Shown piece after piece: positions 1-9,659 of a stretch of 58,027 nucleotides of DNA. The position numbers and the translations under genes were made by a program. Source of the stretch: an uncultured Clostridia bacterium. Lineage in GTDB: Bacteria > Bacillota > Clostridia > Oscillospirales > Ruminococcaceae. The notes under the pieces are model-generated. The model did no database searches. It was not told where the DNA came from and was given only the letters and a program-made list of their open reading frames with translations. Each line of letters begins with the position of its first letter. Position 1 is the first letter of the stretch. The DNA is taken from the NCBI GenBank assembly GCA_947589035.1, contig CANPYZ010000013.1, positions 1-58,027 of the forward strand. Reading direction: 5' to 3'.

Positions 1-130
1 ACCAATTCAAGCCGTCAAAAGTAATTCTTGGATTGGAGTATTTCGCATCAACAGGGATTCTGCCAGGCTCTGCCAACCTGACAAGATTAAACCTCTGTTT
101 GTTCTTCTTTCGGCTTGTTGTCAGCTTTTC
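1..130. repeat. Direct repeat of the window's last 130 bp
   Basis: Aligns without gaps to 57898-58027 in the same orientation, with differences only at positions 7 (t versus g) and 93 (c versus t). Both lie inside tnpB, so this is a repeated element at each edge of the window. Confidence 0.95.
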
Positions 131-511
131 TAATTTTACATGGGTAGAAGTAAAGCTGATTTTAGAAGTATCCGCATAAAAAGACGGCTTTGACTTTCTT
201 CTGCTCTTGAATTTTGGGAATCCTGCAATACCGTTAAAAAATCTCTGATAGGCTGTTACTGCATCTCTGATTGCCTGTTTCGGAATATTATTGCTGTAAT
301 CGTTCAGCCACGCATATTCTGGTTGTGTTTTCAACTTCGTAAATAATTTTCTTAATTCATCACTGGAAATAAATTTATTTCCTGCTGCATAATTTTTCTG
401 TTCATAGTCCAATGCCCAGTTATACGCAAATTTTGTCAATCCCGCACATGCAAACAATTTTGTTTTCTGCTTGTTGTTCGGTAGAAGCATGACTTTGATT
501 GTCTTAATCAT
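1..511 (-). CDS. tnpB: IS605-family TnpB, N-terminal part, cut by window edge
   Basis: This is the first 170 codons of a TnpB/OrfB protein; the frame stays open to base 1, so the catalytic half lies outside the window. The start at 511 follows an AAAGGAG ribosome site. The N-terminus (MIKTIKVMLLPNNKQKTKLF) and the GFPKFKSRR stretch are typical of the TnpB wedge/REC region. TnpB proteins are RNA-guided nucleases encoded by IS200/IS605 elements. No tnpA transposase is visible beside it. Bases 1-130 match 57898-58027 with two mismatches. Joining this half to the right-edge half would give an in-frame protein of 387 residues, the normal family size. Whether this copy is intact cannot be told from the window. 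Confidence 0.88.
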   Translation of the reverse strand, partial: MIKTIKVMLLPNNKQKTKLFACAGLTKFAYNWALDYEQKNYAAGNKFISSDELRKLFTKLKTQPEYAWLNDYSNNIPKQAIRDAVTAYQRFFNGIAGFPKFKSRRKSKPSFYADTSKISFTSTHVKLEKLTTSRKKNKQRFNLVRLAEPGRIPVDAKYSNPRITFDGLNW

Positions 512-642
512 TTTTAGTAAGCTCCTTTATCATTTTTGACTTTTTCCTTTAAAATTATAAGAGTCAATACTTTATGACAACATTTTATAAAAATATTTTA
601 ACTGTTAAACGCCTCCTTAATATCACTTGAATAGATAATTTT

Positions 643-671
643 ATTATACCACATCTTTCTATTCGTTTCAA
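643..671 (-). promoter_or_regulatory. Sigma-A-type promoter with orphan ribosome site
   Basis: On the minus strand TTGAAA (666-671) and TATAAT (643-648) are 17 bp apart. About 26 bp downstream lies a full AAGGAGG (611-617), but no start codon follows at usable distance; the tnpB left flank begins instead. It may be the promoter and ribosome site of a gene displaced by the tnpB element. It could also simply drive tnpB at 511. Confidence 0.6.
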
Positions 672-741
672 GCTGTAACTGTTATATTTGTGCAATTTTA
701 CTAATATTTTTGTGCATTTTACACAAAATCAGAAAAGAAGA

Positions 742-768
742 AAAGGACAAGCGTTTCGCTCGTCCTTT
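742..768 (-). terminator. Terminator of tuf
   Basis: Inverted repeat AAAGGAC..GTCCTTT with an inner AGCG/CGCT stem, followed on the minus strand by a T-rich run, 19 bp after the tuf stop codon. Confidence 0.85.
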
Positions 769-786
769 CTTTAATTTTTTATGCAA

Positions 787-1986
787 TTATTCGTTAATCG
801 CAATAACTACGCCGGAACCTACTGTTCTGCCGCCTTCACGGATAGCAAAACGCAGATTGTTTTCAATAGCGATAGGTGTAATCAGTTCAACATCCATTTC
901 TACATTATCACCAGGACGGCACATTTCTGTTCCTTCCGGAAGTGTGATTTTGCCGGTAACGTCAGTTGTTCTGAAATAGAACTGCGGTCTGTAGTTGTTG
1001 AAGAACGGTGTGTGACGACCGCCTTCTTCCTTCTTCAGCACGTAAACCTGACCTTTGAATTTAGTGTACGGATGAATAGAACCGGGTTTGCACAATACCT
1101 GTCCTCTTTCAACGTCTTTTCTCTGAATACCACGTAACAGTGCGCCGACATTGTCACCAGCTTCACAGAAATCTAATGTCTTACGGAACATTTCCAGACC
1201 AGTAACAACAGTCTGTGTTTTTTCTTCTTTCAAACCAACGATTTCTACAGGTTCGCCGACATTCAGTTTTCCTCTTTCCACACGTCCTGTTACTACTGTA
1301 CCACGACCGGAAATTGTCATTGTGTCTTCAATCGGCATTAAGAACGGCTTAGCATCGTCTCTTTCAGGGGTAGGAATATATTCATCTACTGCATCCATTA
1401 ATTCAAGAATCGGTTTATATGCCGGATCGCTTAAATCGTCCGGAGCTTCCAGAGCCTTCAATGCAGAACCTTTGATAATCGGAATATCATCACCAGGGAA
1501 GTCATAGGAAGACAGTGTTTCACGAATATCCATTTCTACCAGTTCGAGCAATTCTTCATCGTCTACCTGGTCAGCCTTGTTCATGAATACAACGATTGCC
1601 GGAACACCTACCTGACGAGCAAGCAGAATGTGTTCTTTCGTCTGTGCCATAGGACCGTCAGAAGCGGCAACAACCAGAATTGCGCCGTCCATCTGTGCTG
1701 CACCAGTAATCATGTTCTTTACATAGTCAGCGTGTCCGGGGCAGTCAACGTGTGCATAGTGACGCTTGTCAGTTTCATATTCAACGTGTGCAGTGTTGAT
1801 AGTAATACCACGTTCACGTTCTTCCGGTGCCTTGTCAATCATGTCATAGGCTTCATATTTAGCCTGACCCTTCATTGCTAATGCTTTTGTAATTGCAGCT
1901 GTCAGGGTTGTTTTACCATGGTCAACGTGACCGATTGTGCCAATGTTTACATGGGGCTTGGTACGCTCAAATTTTTGTTTTGCCAT
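787..1986 (-). CDS. tuf: Elongation factor Tu
   Basis: GTPase that carries aminoacyl-tRNA to the ribosome. The 399-residue length is normal. The G domain shows GHVDHGKTT (P loop), DCPGH (G3) and NKAD (G4), and the RERGIT switch I motif is intact; domains II and III follow. Start at 1986 is fixed by a GGAGG site and the universal [20 protein letters not shown] beginning. It is the last gene of rpsL-rpsG-fusA-tuf but is separated from fusA by 172 bp and has its own strong promoter there, so it can be expressed above the operon level. A good terminator follows. Confidence 0.99.
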   Translation of the reverse strand: MAKQKFERTKPHVNIGTIGHVDHGKTTLTAAITKALAMKGQAKYEAYDMIDKAPEERERGITINTAHVEYETDKRHYAHVDCPGHADYVKNMITGAAQMDGAILVVAASDGPMAQTKEHILLARQVGVPAIVVFMNKADQVDDEELLELVEMDIRETLSSYDFPGDDIPIIKGSALKALEAPDDLSDPAYKPILELMDAVDEYIPTPERDDAKPFLMPIEDTMTISGRGTVVTGRVERGKLNVGEPVEIVGLKEEKTQTVVTGLEMFRKTLDFCEAGDNVGALLRGIQRKDVERGQVLCKPGSIHPYTKFKGQVYVLKKEEGGRHTPFFNNYRPQFYFRTTDVTGKITLPEGTEMCRPGDNVEMDVELITPIAIENNLRFAIREGGRTVGSGVVIAINE

Positions 1987-2064
1987 TGGAAATTTCCTCC
2001 TTCATTATCCATTCGTTCATCAATTTGTATTATCTTACACTGTTTCCAGTATCAGGATAATCTT

Positions 2065-2093
2065 ATTATAACACATTTGCAATCAGATTGCAA
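2065..2093 (-). promoter_or_regulatory. Promoter of tuf
   Basis: TTGCAA (2088-2093) and TATAAT (2065-2070) on the minus strand with a 17-bp spacer, inside the fusA-tuf gap. No terminator is seen after fusA, so this promoter adds to read-through. Confidence 0.75.
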
Positions 2094-2158
2094 GCATTTT
2101 CCAGAATTTTTCTCACAGAAAAATATTCACAAATTTATGCAATATGCTGAATTTTTCA

Positions 2159-4237
2159 TCAGCCTTTATTTCTGGAAGTCATGATTGTTTCTGCAATGTT
2201 CTTCGGAACTTCTTTGTAGCTGTGCGGTTCCATGGAATACTGACCACGTCCCTGTGTATTGGAACGTAACGTATTGGAATAACCAAACATTTCAGAAAGC
2301 GGTACAAGAGCATCTACCTGTACTGTACCCGGGCGGGTTTCCTGACCGAGAATTTCACCACGGCGGGAACTTAAGTCGCCGATAATATTTCCTAAATAAT
2401 CATCAGGCGCAATCACGGAAACTTTCATGATTGGTTCCATTAAAGCCGGCTGTGCCTTCCGCATCGCTTCTTTGAATGCCATAGAACCGGCAATTTTAAA
2501 TGCCATTTCGGAAGAGTCTACTTCATGATAAGAGCCATCGTAAAGTTCTACTTTTACGTCAACTACCTGATAACCTGCTAATACGCCGGACTGCATTGCA
2601 CCTTTAATTCCTGCATCAACTGCCGGAATATATTCTTTCGGTACAGAACCGCCGACAACGGAATTTTTAAATTCATAGCCTTTACCGGATTCGTTCGGTT
2701 CAACACGAATTTTAACATGTCCGTACTGACCAGAACCGCCCGACTGTTTCTTATATTTATAATCTACATCAGCATTACCCTTGATTGTTTCTTTATAAGA
2801 TACCTGCGGTGCGCCGACATTAGCTTCAACTTTAAATTCACGCAATAATCTGTCTACAATAATGTCCAGATGTAATTCACCCATACCAGCAATAATTGTC
2901 TGACCGGTTTCTTCATCTGTCCATGTGCGGAATGTCGGGTCTTCTTCAGCGAGTTTCGCTAAAGCAATGCCCATTTTTTCCTGACCGGCTTTTGTTTTTG
3001 GTTCAATTGCTAAATTGATTACCGGTTCTGGAAATTCCATAGATTCCAAAATAACTGGATGATTTTCATCGCAAAGTGTATCGCCCGTTGTGGTTTGTTT
3101 CAACCCAATAGCAGCGGCAATGTCACCGGAATATACTTTTTCCAGTTCTTTTCTTGCGTTGGCGTGCATTTGTACAATACGCCCAATTCTTTCGTGTTTG
3201 TCTTTCGTGGAATTTAACACGCCTGAACCTGCTTCCAATACACCGGAATATACACGGAAGAATGTCAACTTCCCTACATACGGGTCAGTAGCAATTTTAA
3301 ATGCTAATGCTGCAAACGGTTCATCATCGGAAGAAGGTCTTTCTTCTTCTTCGTTTGTTTCGGGATTAATTCCCTTAATTGCCGGAACATCTAACGGTGA
3401 AGGCATATAATCCACGATTGCGTCCAATAATTTCTGAACGCCTTTATTCTTGTAAGAAGTACCACATGTTACAGGTACCATTGTATTTGCAAGACAAGAT
3501 TTTCTGATACAAGCCTTAATTTCTTCAATCGTTAATTCTTCTCCTGCAAAATATTTTTCCATCAGGGTTTCGTCCATTTCGGCAACATGTTCAATTAAAG
3601 AATCATGATATTCCTGAGCTTTTTCTTTCAAATCTTCCGGAATTTCTTCTACTCTGATGTCTTTTCCTAAATCATCATAATACATATAGGCTTTCATTTC
3701 CACAAGGTCAATGATGCCTTTGAAAGTTTCTTCTGCCCCAATTGGCAGCTGAATCGGAACGGCGTTGCAATGCAGACGGTCTTTCATCATCTGTACAACA
3801 CGGTAAAAGTCTGCACCCATAATGTCCATTTTATTGACATAAGCCATTCTCGGAACCTGATATTTATCCGCCTGTCTCCATACTGTTTCGGACTGCGGTT
3901 CTACACCGCCCTTTGCACAGAGTACAGTAACAGAACCGTCCAGAACACGCAAGGAACGTTCTACTTCTACGGTAAAATCCACATGTCCAGGAGTATCAAT
4001 AATATTGATACGGTGTTCTTTCCAATATGCTGTTGTTGCAGCGGAAGTAATGGTAATTCCTCGTTCCTGTTCTTGTGCCATCCAGTCCATTGTGGCAGCA
4101 CCGTCATGTGTTTCGCCGATTTTGTGATTTACACCAGTATAGAACAGGATACGTTCTGTCGTGGTCGTCTTTCCGGCATCAATATGCGCCATAATGCCGA
4201 TATTTCTTGTTTTTTCCAGACTACAATCTCTTGCCAT
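2159..4237 (-). CDS. fusA: Elongation factor G
   Basis: Ribosomal translocase GTPase, also used with RRF in ribosome recycling. 692 residues, normal for EF-G. Visible motifs are [15 protein letters not shown] (P loop), [11 protein letters not shown] (switch I), DTPGHVDF (G3), NKMD (G4), and the C-terminal domains with GMGELHLD and RRGEILG. Start at 4237 has a GGAAACG-type ribosome site and the conserved [15 protein letters not shown] opening. It lies 106 bp after rpsG in the str operon. No second promoter is evident in that gap, so it should depend on the operon promoters upstream of rpsL. Confidence 0.99.
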   Translation of the reverse strand: MARDCSLEKTRNIGIMAHIDAGKTTTTERILFYTGVNHKIGETHDGAATMDWMAQEQERGITITSAATTAYWKEHRINIIDTPGHVDFTVEVERSLRVLDGSVTVLCAKGGVEPQSETVWRQADKYQVPRMAYVNKMDIMGADFYRVVQMMKDRLHCNAVPIQLPIGAEETFKGIIDLVEMKAYMYYDDLGKDIRVEEIPEDLKEKAQEYHDSLIEHVAEMDETLMEKYFAGEELTIEEIKACIRKSCLANTMVPVTCGTSYKNKGVQKLLDAIVDYMPSPLDVPAIKGINPETNEEEERPSSDDEPFAALAFKIATDPYVGKLTFFRVYSGVLEAGSGVLNSTKDKHERIGRIVQMHANARKELEKVYSGDIAAAIGLKQTTTGDTLCDENHPVILESMEFPEPVINLAIEPKTKAGQEKMGIALAKLAEEDPTFRTWTDEETGQTIIAGMGELHLDIIVDRLLREFKVEANVGAPQVSYKETIKGNADVDYKYKKQSGGSGQYGHVKIRVEPNESGKGYEFKNSVVGGSVPKEYIPAVDAGIKGAMQSGVLAGYQVVDVKVELYDGSYHEVDSSEMAFKIAGSMAFKEAMRKAQPALMEPIMKVSVIAPDDYLGNIIGDLSSRRGEILGQETRPGTVQVDALVPLSEMFGYSNTLRSNTQGRGQYSMEPHSYKEVPKNIAETIMTSRNKG

Positions 4238-4343
4238 AACGTTTCCTGCTACTAAAAATTGAGAAAATTCATATTTTATATTCTGAATTTCTCAAGTAGC
4301 CTTCTCCTTTCATCAAAAATAATCATTGTAATTTCTTTCGAAA

Positions 4344-4814
4344 TTACCAGCGATAGTGAGCAAACGCCTTGTTTGCTTCTGCCATTTTATGCGTATCTTC
4401 ACGCTTCTTGACAGCACCGCCTGTATTATTCAACGCATCAAGAATTTCTCCAGCCAGTCTTTCTTTCATGGTTTTCTCATTCCGTTCACGGGAATATTTC
4501 GTAATCCATCTTAAACCGAGTGTCTGTTTTCTTTCTGCACGCACTTCCATCGGAACCTGATACGTTGCACCGCCTAAACGGCGAGCCTTTACTTCGAGCT
4601 GAGGCATGATGTTTTCCATAGCCTCTTCAAAAACCTCCAGTGCATCTCTGCCAGTCTTTTCAGCGACAATTTCAAATGCACCATAAACAATCTTCTGCGC
4701 TACGCCCTTTTTGCCGTCTAACATCACATTGTTAATTAAACGGGTAACCAATTTAGAATGATAAACAGGGTCAAGCAGAACATCACGTTTTGCGACATTA
4801 CCTCTTCTTGGCAT
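4344..4814 (-). CDS. rpsG: 30S ribosomal protein S7
   Basis: Binds the 3' major domain of 16S rRNA and starts head assembly of the small subunit. I place the start at 4814 ([13 protein letters not shown]), giving the usual 156 residues with a GGAGGG site 8 bp upstream. An in-frame ATG at 4859 would add 15 residues but begins inside a perfect inverted repeat and has no ribosome site. The end ([12 protein letters not shown]) is canonical. In E. coli S7 represses its own operon by binding between rpsL and rpsG; here that gap (169 bp) also holds two palindromes. Confidence 0.98.
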   Translation of the reverse strand: MPRRGNVAKRDVLLDPVYHSKLVTRLINNVMLDGKKGVAQKIVYGAFEIVAEKTGRDALEVFEEAMENIMPQLEVKARRLGGATYQVPMEVRAERKQTLGLRWITKYSRERNEKTMKERLAGEILDALNNTGGAVKKREDTHKMAEANKAFAHYRW

Positions 4815-4842
4815 TTCGCTTCCCTCCTTCACATTGATTAGC

Positions 4843-4896
4843 GTGATGAATTTCATCACTTCATGAATTCATAGGTACTCGTCCGGAAATTTCCGG
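4843..4896 (-). promoter_or_regulatory. Palindromes between rpsL and rpsG
   Basis: Two perfect inverted repeats sit in the 169-bp intercistronic region: GTGATGAA/TTCATCAC around one base (4843-4859), ending 15 bp before the rpsG ribosome site, and CCGGAAATTTCCGG (4883-4896). As RNA both would form hairpins. Position suits translational control by S7 or an mRNA processing site; function is inferred. Confidence 0.4.
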
Positions 4897-4983
4897 CACG
4901 TCAGGTCAAGTGAGAGATTGATATATTTCACCCACACTTCAATAACCTGTGGTAAACTAATAATTCAATCAAATCAGCAGGAA

Positions 4984-5406
4984 TTATTTCTTGCCTGCCT
5001 TCGGACGCTTTGCGCCGTATTTGGAACGAGCCTGATTTCTGTTGGCTACGCCCTGTGCATCAAGTGCGCCACGGATAATGTGATAACGCACACCAGGTAA
5101 GTCCTTCACACGTCCGCCACGAATCAGCACAACGCTGTGTTCCTGCAAATTATGCCCGATACCCGGAATATATGATGTGACTTCATATCCGTTTGTCAGT
5201 TTTACTCTGGCAATTTTACGCATAGCGGAATTAGGCTTTTTCGGAGTCGTTGTTTTGACTACTGTGCATACGCCTCTCTTCTGGGGCGCACTTTGGTCAA
5301 TCTGCACTTTCTTCTTAGCATTATAGCCTTTCTGAAGTGCAGGTGCAGTAGATTTAGACTGCTGAACCTTTCTGCCCTTGCGCACGAGCTGGTTAAATGT
5401 TGGCAT
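4984..5406 (-). CDS. rpsL: 30S ribosomal protein S12
   Basis: Decoding-centre protein of the small subunit. 140 residues, with the conserved [12 protein letters not shown] start behind an AAAGGAGG site. The [19 protein letters not shown] and [12 protein letters not shown] segments keep the lysines equivalent to E. coli K42 and K87, so the sequence is of the streptomycin-sensitive type. It is the first gene of the str operon. It faces away from rpoB, whereas in most Firmicutes it follows rpoC on the same strand. Two promoters read into it from the rpsL-rpoB gap. Confidence 0.99.
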   Translation of the reverse strand: MPTFNQLVRKGRKVQQSKSTAPALQKGYNAKKKVQIDQSAPQKRGVCTVVKTTTPKKPNSAMRKIARVKLTNGYEVTSYIPGIGHNLQEHSVVLIRGGRVKDLPGVRYHIIRGALDAQGVANRNQARSKYGAKRPKAGKK

Positions 5407-5461
5407 CTGTTTTCCTCCTTTTTGACAGATTTATGCAGCAAAATGAACTGCATACTTGAAT

Positions 5462-5490
5462 ATTATACACTGTTTTTCCGAATTTGTCAA
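5462..5490 (-). promoter_or_regulatory. Proximal str-operon promoter P1
   Basis: Consensus TTGACA (5485-5490) and TATAAT (5462-5467) on the minus strand with a 17-bp spacer, 56 bp upstream of rpsL. Confidence 0.85.
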
Positions 5491-5598
5491 GCGTTTTTTG
5501 AAAAAAAATAAAATTTTTCTGCAAATTTTTATTTTTGGTCATTCTGCACAGAAAAAATTTTCAAAATTTGGATATTCCTATAAAAAACACGCCAGCCC

Positions 5599-5627
5599 TT
5601 GACAAATTTCTGAAAATATAGTATAAT
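5599..5627 (+). promoter_or_regulatory. Promoter of rpoBC
   Basis: Perfect TTGACA (5599-5604) and TATAAT (5622-5627), 17-bp spacer. Predicted start near 5634 leaves a leader of about 110 nt before rpoB. Confidence 0.88.
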
Positions 5628-5658
5628 TTTAAAATGCACTATTTCGGCTTGTTTCCAT

Positions 5659-5690
5659 TCGTGCAAAATAGTATAACATATTCTGCACGA
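5659..5690. other. Hairpin in rpoB leader overlapping an opposing promoter
   Basis: Arms TCGTGCA (5659-5665) and TGCACGA (5684-5690) match perfectly; AATA/TATT can extend the stem inward. It lies in the rpoB 5' leader and also covers most of the minus-strand promoter at 5670-5698. Either an RNA hairpin or a DNA operator is possible. Confidence 0.4.
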
Positions 5691-5698
5691 TTTGTCAA
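5670..5698 (-). promoter_or_regulatory. Distal str-operon promoter P2
   Basis: TTGACA (5693-5698) and TATACT (5670-5675) on the minus strand, 17-bp spacer. It lies downstream of the rpoB promoter, so a P2 transcript would run antisense across the rpoB promoter before reaching rpsL. Confidence 0.65.
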
Positions 5699-5745
5699 GT
5701 GTTTTCCGAAATAAAATTGCAATATTTTCAAGGAGGTATCCGCCT

Positions 5746-8700
5746 ATGGTAAATGTTACTGCCAAACAGCTCGGAAAAAATGTCAGAATGAGTTTCGGCA
5801 AAATTCCTGAAGTTCAGGATATGCCAAATCTGATTGAAATTCAGAAAAATTCTTATCGTTGGTTCCGTGAAGAAGGTCTGCGTGAAGTGTTCAAAGATTT
5901 TTCTGCTACGGATTACAACGGGAATTTAGTTCTGACGTTCGTGGACTATCGTTTTGATGACCAGCATCTGAAATATAAAACGATTGCTAAAGCGAAAGAA
6001 CATCAGGCAACTTACGCTTCTCCCCTCCGTGTGACGGCGAAACTTTGGAATAAAGAAACTGGTGAAGTCAAAGAAAGTGAAATTTTCATGGGTGACTTTC
6101 CGTTAATGACGGAAAGCGGAACATTCGTGATTAACGGTGCAGAACGTGTCATTGTTTCCCAACTCGTGCGCTCCCCTGGGGTTTATTACGATATGGAAAA
6201 AGACAAAACCGGCAAGGAATTATTCAAGTCTACGATTATTCCGAACCGTGGTGCATGGCTTGAATATGAAATGGATTCTAACGACATTGTTTATGTCCGG
6301 ATTGATAAAAACCGTAAAATTCCATTGACAACATTTTTACGGGCAATCGGTTTAGGTACAGATGAATCGATTGAAGATATGTTCGGGCATGATGAACGAT
6401 TATATCAGACAATTTTAGAAAAAGATACCGCTAAAACCAGTGAAGACGGTCTTATTGAAGTGTACAAAAAACTCCGTCCTGGTGAACCTCCTACAATTGA
6501 AAGCGCACAAGCGCATTTAGATATGCTTTTATTTGATCCAAGAAGATACGACTTGTGCAAATTCGGAAGATATAAATATAATAAAAAACTCGGCATTGCT
6601 TCCAGAATTGCCGGACATATTGCTTCACGTCCTATTATTGATGAACGCACTGGGGAAGTTCTCGCAGAAACAAATGAATTGATTTCCAGAGAAAAAGCAG
6701 AGGCAATTCAACAGGCAGGCATTTTTGAAGCATTCTTAACGGTTGAATCTAAACAATATTACACCAACGAACAAGGGCAAACTTCTGTTCGCATGGTCGA
6801 AAAAGAAATTAAAGTTCTCGGTAATGGTATGGTGGATTTAGCCGGATATGTGGATTTTGACCCGGCGGAAATCGGCATAAAAGAAAAAGTTTCCATTCGG
6901 GTACTGAATCAAATTTTAGAATCTACTGACCCCGCCGACATGAAAACCGTTTGCCGGAAAAAAGCAGAAGAACTCGTTCCGAATCATATTACACTGGACG
7001 ACATTTTCGCTTCTGTAAGCTATTTCTTAAATCTTTGTGAAGGTGTCGGCAATACAGACGATATTGACCATCTCGGCAACAGAAGAATCCGCCGTGTTGG
7101 TGAACTTTTACAGAATACTATGCGTTCCGGTATGGCTCGCATGGAGCGTGGCATTCGTGAAAGAATGAACCTCCAAACGCAAGACATGGACGTAATCACT
7201 CCACAGGCATTAGTGAACATTCGTCCGGTAACTTCACAAATTAAAGAATTTTTCTGTTCCTCCCCGTTATCGCAATTTATGGACCAGAATAACCCTCTTG
7301 CTGAATTAACGCATAAACGCCGTCTTTCCGCTTTAGGTCCTGGTGGACTTTCCCGTGACCGTGCAGGTTTTGAAGTGCGTGACGTGCATTATTCCCATTA
7401 CGGAAGAATGTGTCCGATTGAAACACCGGAAGGTCCTAACATTGGCTTAATTTCTTATTTAGCTACATTCGCTAAAATTAACGAATATGGTTTCATTGAA
7501 GCACCTTATCGCCGTGTAGACAAAAAAACCGGTATCGTTACAGAAGAAGTTGTTTACATGCCTGCCGACGTGGAAGAAAATTACATTGTCGCTCAGGCGA
7601 ATGAACCGCTTACCGAAGAAGGAAAATTCGCCCGTAAAAAAGTTACTGCCCGTTCCCGTGACAAAATTCTTGAAATTGATAATTCCAAAGTGGATTACAT
7701 GGACGTTTCCCCGAAAATGGTTGTTTCCGTGGCAACGGCAATGATTCCGTTCCTTGAAAATGATGATGCTAACCGTGCCTTAATGGGTGCGAACATGCAG
7801 CGTCAGGCTGTTCCGCTTTTGAAAACAGAACGCCCTTTCGTTGGTACAGGTATGGAATATAAAGCCGCTGTGGATTCCGGAGTTTGTATTATTTCTGAAA
7901 CAGACGGTGTTGTGACGTTCGTTTCCGCTGATAAAATTGTTGTTCAGGACGAACAGAAAATTGAACATTCTTATGAATTGATTAAATTCCAGCGTTCCAA
8001 TCAGGACACTTGTGTCAATCAGCGTCCAATTGTCAACGTTGGCGATAAAATTCAAAAAGGACAGGTTCTTGCTGATGGTCCTGCTACGGCTGATGGAGAA
8101 ATTGCCCTCGGTAAAAATGCCCTTATTGGCTTTATGACGTGGGAAGGCTATAATTATGAAGATGCCGTTCTGCTGAATGAACGTCTTGTTCGTGAAGATG
8201 TATTCACTTCCATTCATATTGAAGAATATGAATTAGAATGCCGTGACACAAAATTAGGTCCTGAAGAAATTACCCGTGATATTCCTAATGTTGGTGAAGA
8301 TGCCCTGAAAAACCTTGACGAACACGGAATTATTCGCATTGGTGCAGAAGTTACCGCCGGAGATATTCTCGTCGGAAAAGTTACTCCTAAAGGCGAAACC
8401 GAACTCACCGCAGAAGAACGCTTACTCAGGGCGATTTTCGGAGAAAAAGCCCGTGAAGTGCGTGACAATTCCTTGAAAGTTCCTCACGGTGAAGGCGGTA
8501 TTGTCATTGGCGTGAAAACATTCAAACGTGGCGAAAAAATTAGCAGTGATGACACTAATGCAGAAGTTTCCGAACTCGGTACAGGCGTAAACATGAAAGT
8601 CCGCTGCTATCTCGCACAAAAACGGAAAATTTCCGTTGGTGATAAAATGGCTGGTCGTCACGGAAATAAAGGCGTTGTTTCAAGAATCCTCCCTGAAGAA

Positions 8701-9654
8701 GATATGCCTTTCCTGCCCGACGGCACACCGCTTGATATTGTTTTGAATCCTTTAGGCGTTCCGTCCCGTATGAATATCGGTCAGGTTCTGGAAGTGCATC
8801 TCGGTATGAGTGCGAAAGCGTTAGGCTGGCACATTATGACACCTGTATTTGACGGTGCGCATGAAGATGATATTCGTGCTTGTTTCCGTGAAGCTAATGA
8901 AAAAAATGCCCCCTACAGAGATGAACCTTTTGAATTAAATCAAATGGACAAAGTCATTAACCCGAAAGCCTTAACCATGAATGAAGACGGGAAATTCACC
9001 CTTTACGACGGGCGAACCGGAGAAAAATTCGACAATCGGGTAACTGTCGGCTATATGTATTATTTAAAACTTCATCACCTCGTAGATGATAAAATTCATG
9101 CCCGTTCTGTTGGTCCTTATTCTTTGGTGACTCAACAGCCCCTCGGCGGTAAAGCACAATTCGGCGGTCAGCGTTTCGGAGAAATGGAAGTCTGGGCTTT
9201 AGAGGCTTACGGCGCAGCGTATACCCTTCAGGAAATTTTAACCGTAAAATCTGATGATACTATCGGACGTGTGAATACCTATGAACACATTGTTAAAGGG
9301 CAAAATGTTCCTAAACCTGGTATTCCTGAATCGTTCAAAGTTCTGATCAAAGAAATGCAGTCTCTCGGTCTTGATGTGAAAGTTCTTGACGAAAATCAGG
9401 AAGAAATTGACCTCAAACAGCATTTTGAAGAAGATGAAAATATTCCTATGCCTGCTACAGATTTCATGGAAGATTATCAGAGTGAAGACGATGAATTTGA
9501 AGAACACGGCTACTCTACACATGACATTGACGAAGAAGAGCAATTCAATGATGACGATGACGACAGCGATTCTCCTATTCTGGAAATTTCTGATGACACA
9601 GATTACAATGACATTTACACAGATGATGATGCTGACGATAGCGACTGGAGGTAA
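5746..9654 (+). CDS. rpoB: RNA polymerase beta subunit
   Basis: Catalytic beta subunit of RNA polymerase. I start at 5746 ([20 protein letters not shown]), which has AGGAGG 9 bp upstream and gives 1302 residues; an in-frame ATG at 5692 has no ribosome site. The rifampicin pocket reads [26 protein letters not shown], with the sensitive-type D, H and S residues. The C-terminal catalytic regions ([39 protein letters not shown]) are intact. The last 60 or so residues form a strongly acidic tail. rplJL is not upstream; the inverted str operon is. rpoC follows after 5 bp. Confidence 0.99.
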   Translation: MVNVTAKQLGKNVRMSFGKIPEVQDMPNLIEIQKNSYRWFREEGLREVFKDFSATDYNGNLVLTFVDYRFDDQHLKYKTIAKAKEHQATYASPLRVTAKLWNKETGEVKESEIFMGDFPLMTESGTFVINGAERVIVSQLVRSPGVYYDMEKDKTGKELFKSTIIPNRGAWLEYEMDSNDIVYVRIDKNRKIPLTTFLRAIGLGTDESIEDMFGHDERLYQTILEKDTAKTSEDGLIEVYKKLRPGEPPTIESAQAHLDMLLFDPRRYDLCKFGRYKYNKKLGIASRIAGHIASRPIIDERTGEVLAETNELISREKAEAIQQAGIFEAFLTVESKQYYTNEQGQTSVRMVEKEIKVLGNGMVDLAGYVDFDPAEIGIKEKVSIRVLNQILESTDPADMKTVCRKKAEELVPNHITLDDIFASVSYFLNLCEGVGNTDDIDHLGNRRIRRVGELLQNTMRSGMARMERGIRERMNLQTQDMDVITPQALVNIRPVTSQIKEFFCSSPLSQFMDQNNPLAELTHKRRLSALGPGGLSRDRAGFEVRDVHYSHYGRMCPIETPEGPNIGLISYLATFAKINEYGFIEAPYRRVDKKTGIVTEEVVYMPADVEENYIVAQANEPLTEEGKFARKKVTARSRDKILEIDNSKVDYMDVSPKMVVSVATAMIPFLENDDANRALMGANMQRQAVPLLKTERPFVGTGMEYKAAVDSGVCIISETDGVVTFVSADKIVVQDEQKIEHSYELIKFQRSNQDTCVNQRPIVNVGDKIQKGQVLADGPATADGEIALGKNALIGFMTWEGYNYEDAVLLNERLVREDVFTSIHIEEYELECRDTKLGPEEITRDIPNVGEDALKNLDEHGIIRIGAEVTAGDILVGKVTPKGETELTAEERLLRAIFGEKAREVRDNSLKVPHGEGGIVIGVKTFKRGEKISSDDTNAEVSELGTGVNMKVRCYLAQKRKISVGDKMAGRHGNKGVVSRILPEEDMPFLPDGTPLDIVLNPLGVPSRMNIGQVLEVHLGMSAKALGWHIMTPVFDGAHEDDIRACFREANEKNAPYRDEPFELNQMDKVINPKALTMNEDGKFTLYDGRTGEKFDNRVTVGYMYYLKLHHLVDDKIHARSVGPYSLVTQQPLGGKAQFGGQRFGEMEVWALEAYGAAYTLQEILTVKSDDTIGRVNTYEHIVKGQNVPKPGIPESFKVLIKEMQSLGLDVKVLDENQEEIDLKQHFEEDENIPMPATDFMEDYQSEDDEFEEHGYSTHDIDEEEQFNDDDDDSDSPILEISDDTDYNDIYTDDDADDSDWR

Positions 9655-9659
9655 CGAAT

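Noticed and set aside
4815-4859. Longer S7 protein starting at 4859
   Set aside because: No ribosome site, and the extra codons lie in a palindrome; 4814 gives the universal start and length.
5529-5801. 90-residue minus-strand ORF between rpsL and rpoB
   Set aside because: It spans two promoters and the rpoB ribosome site and has no protein-like features.
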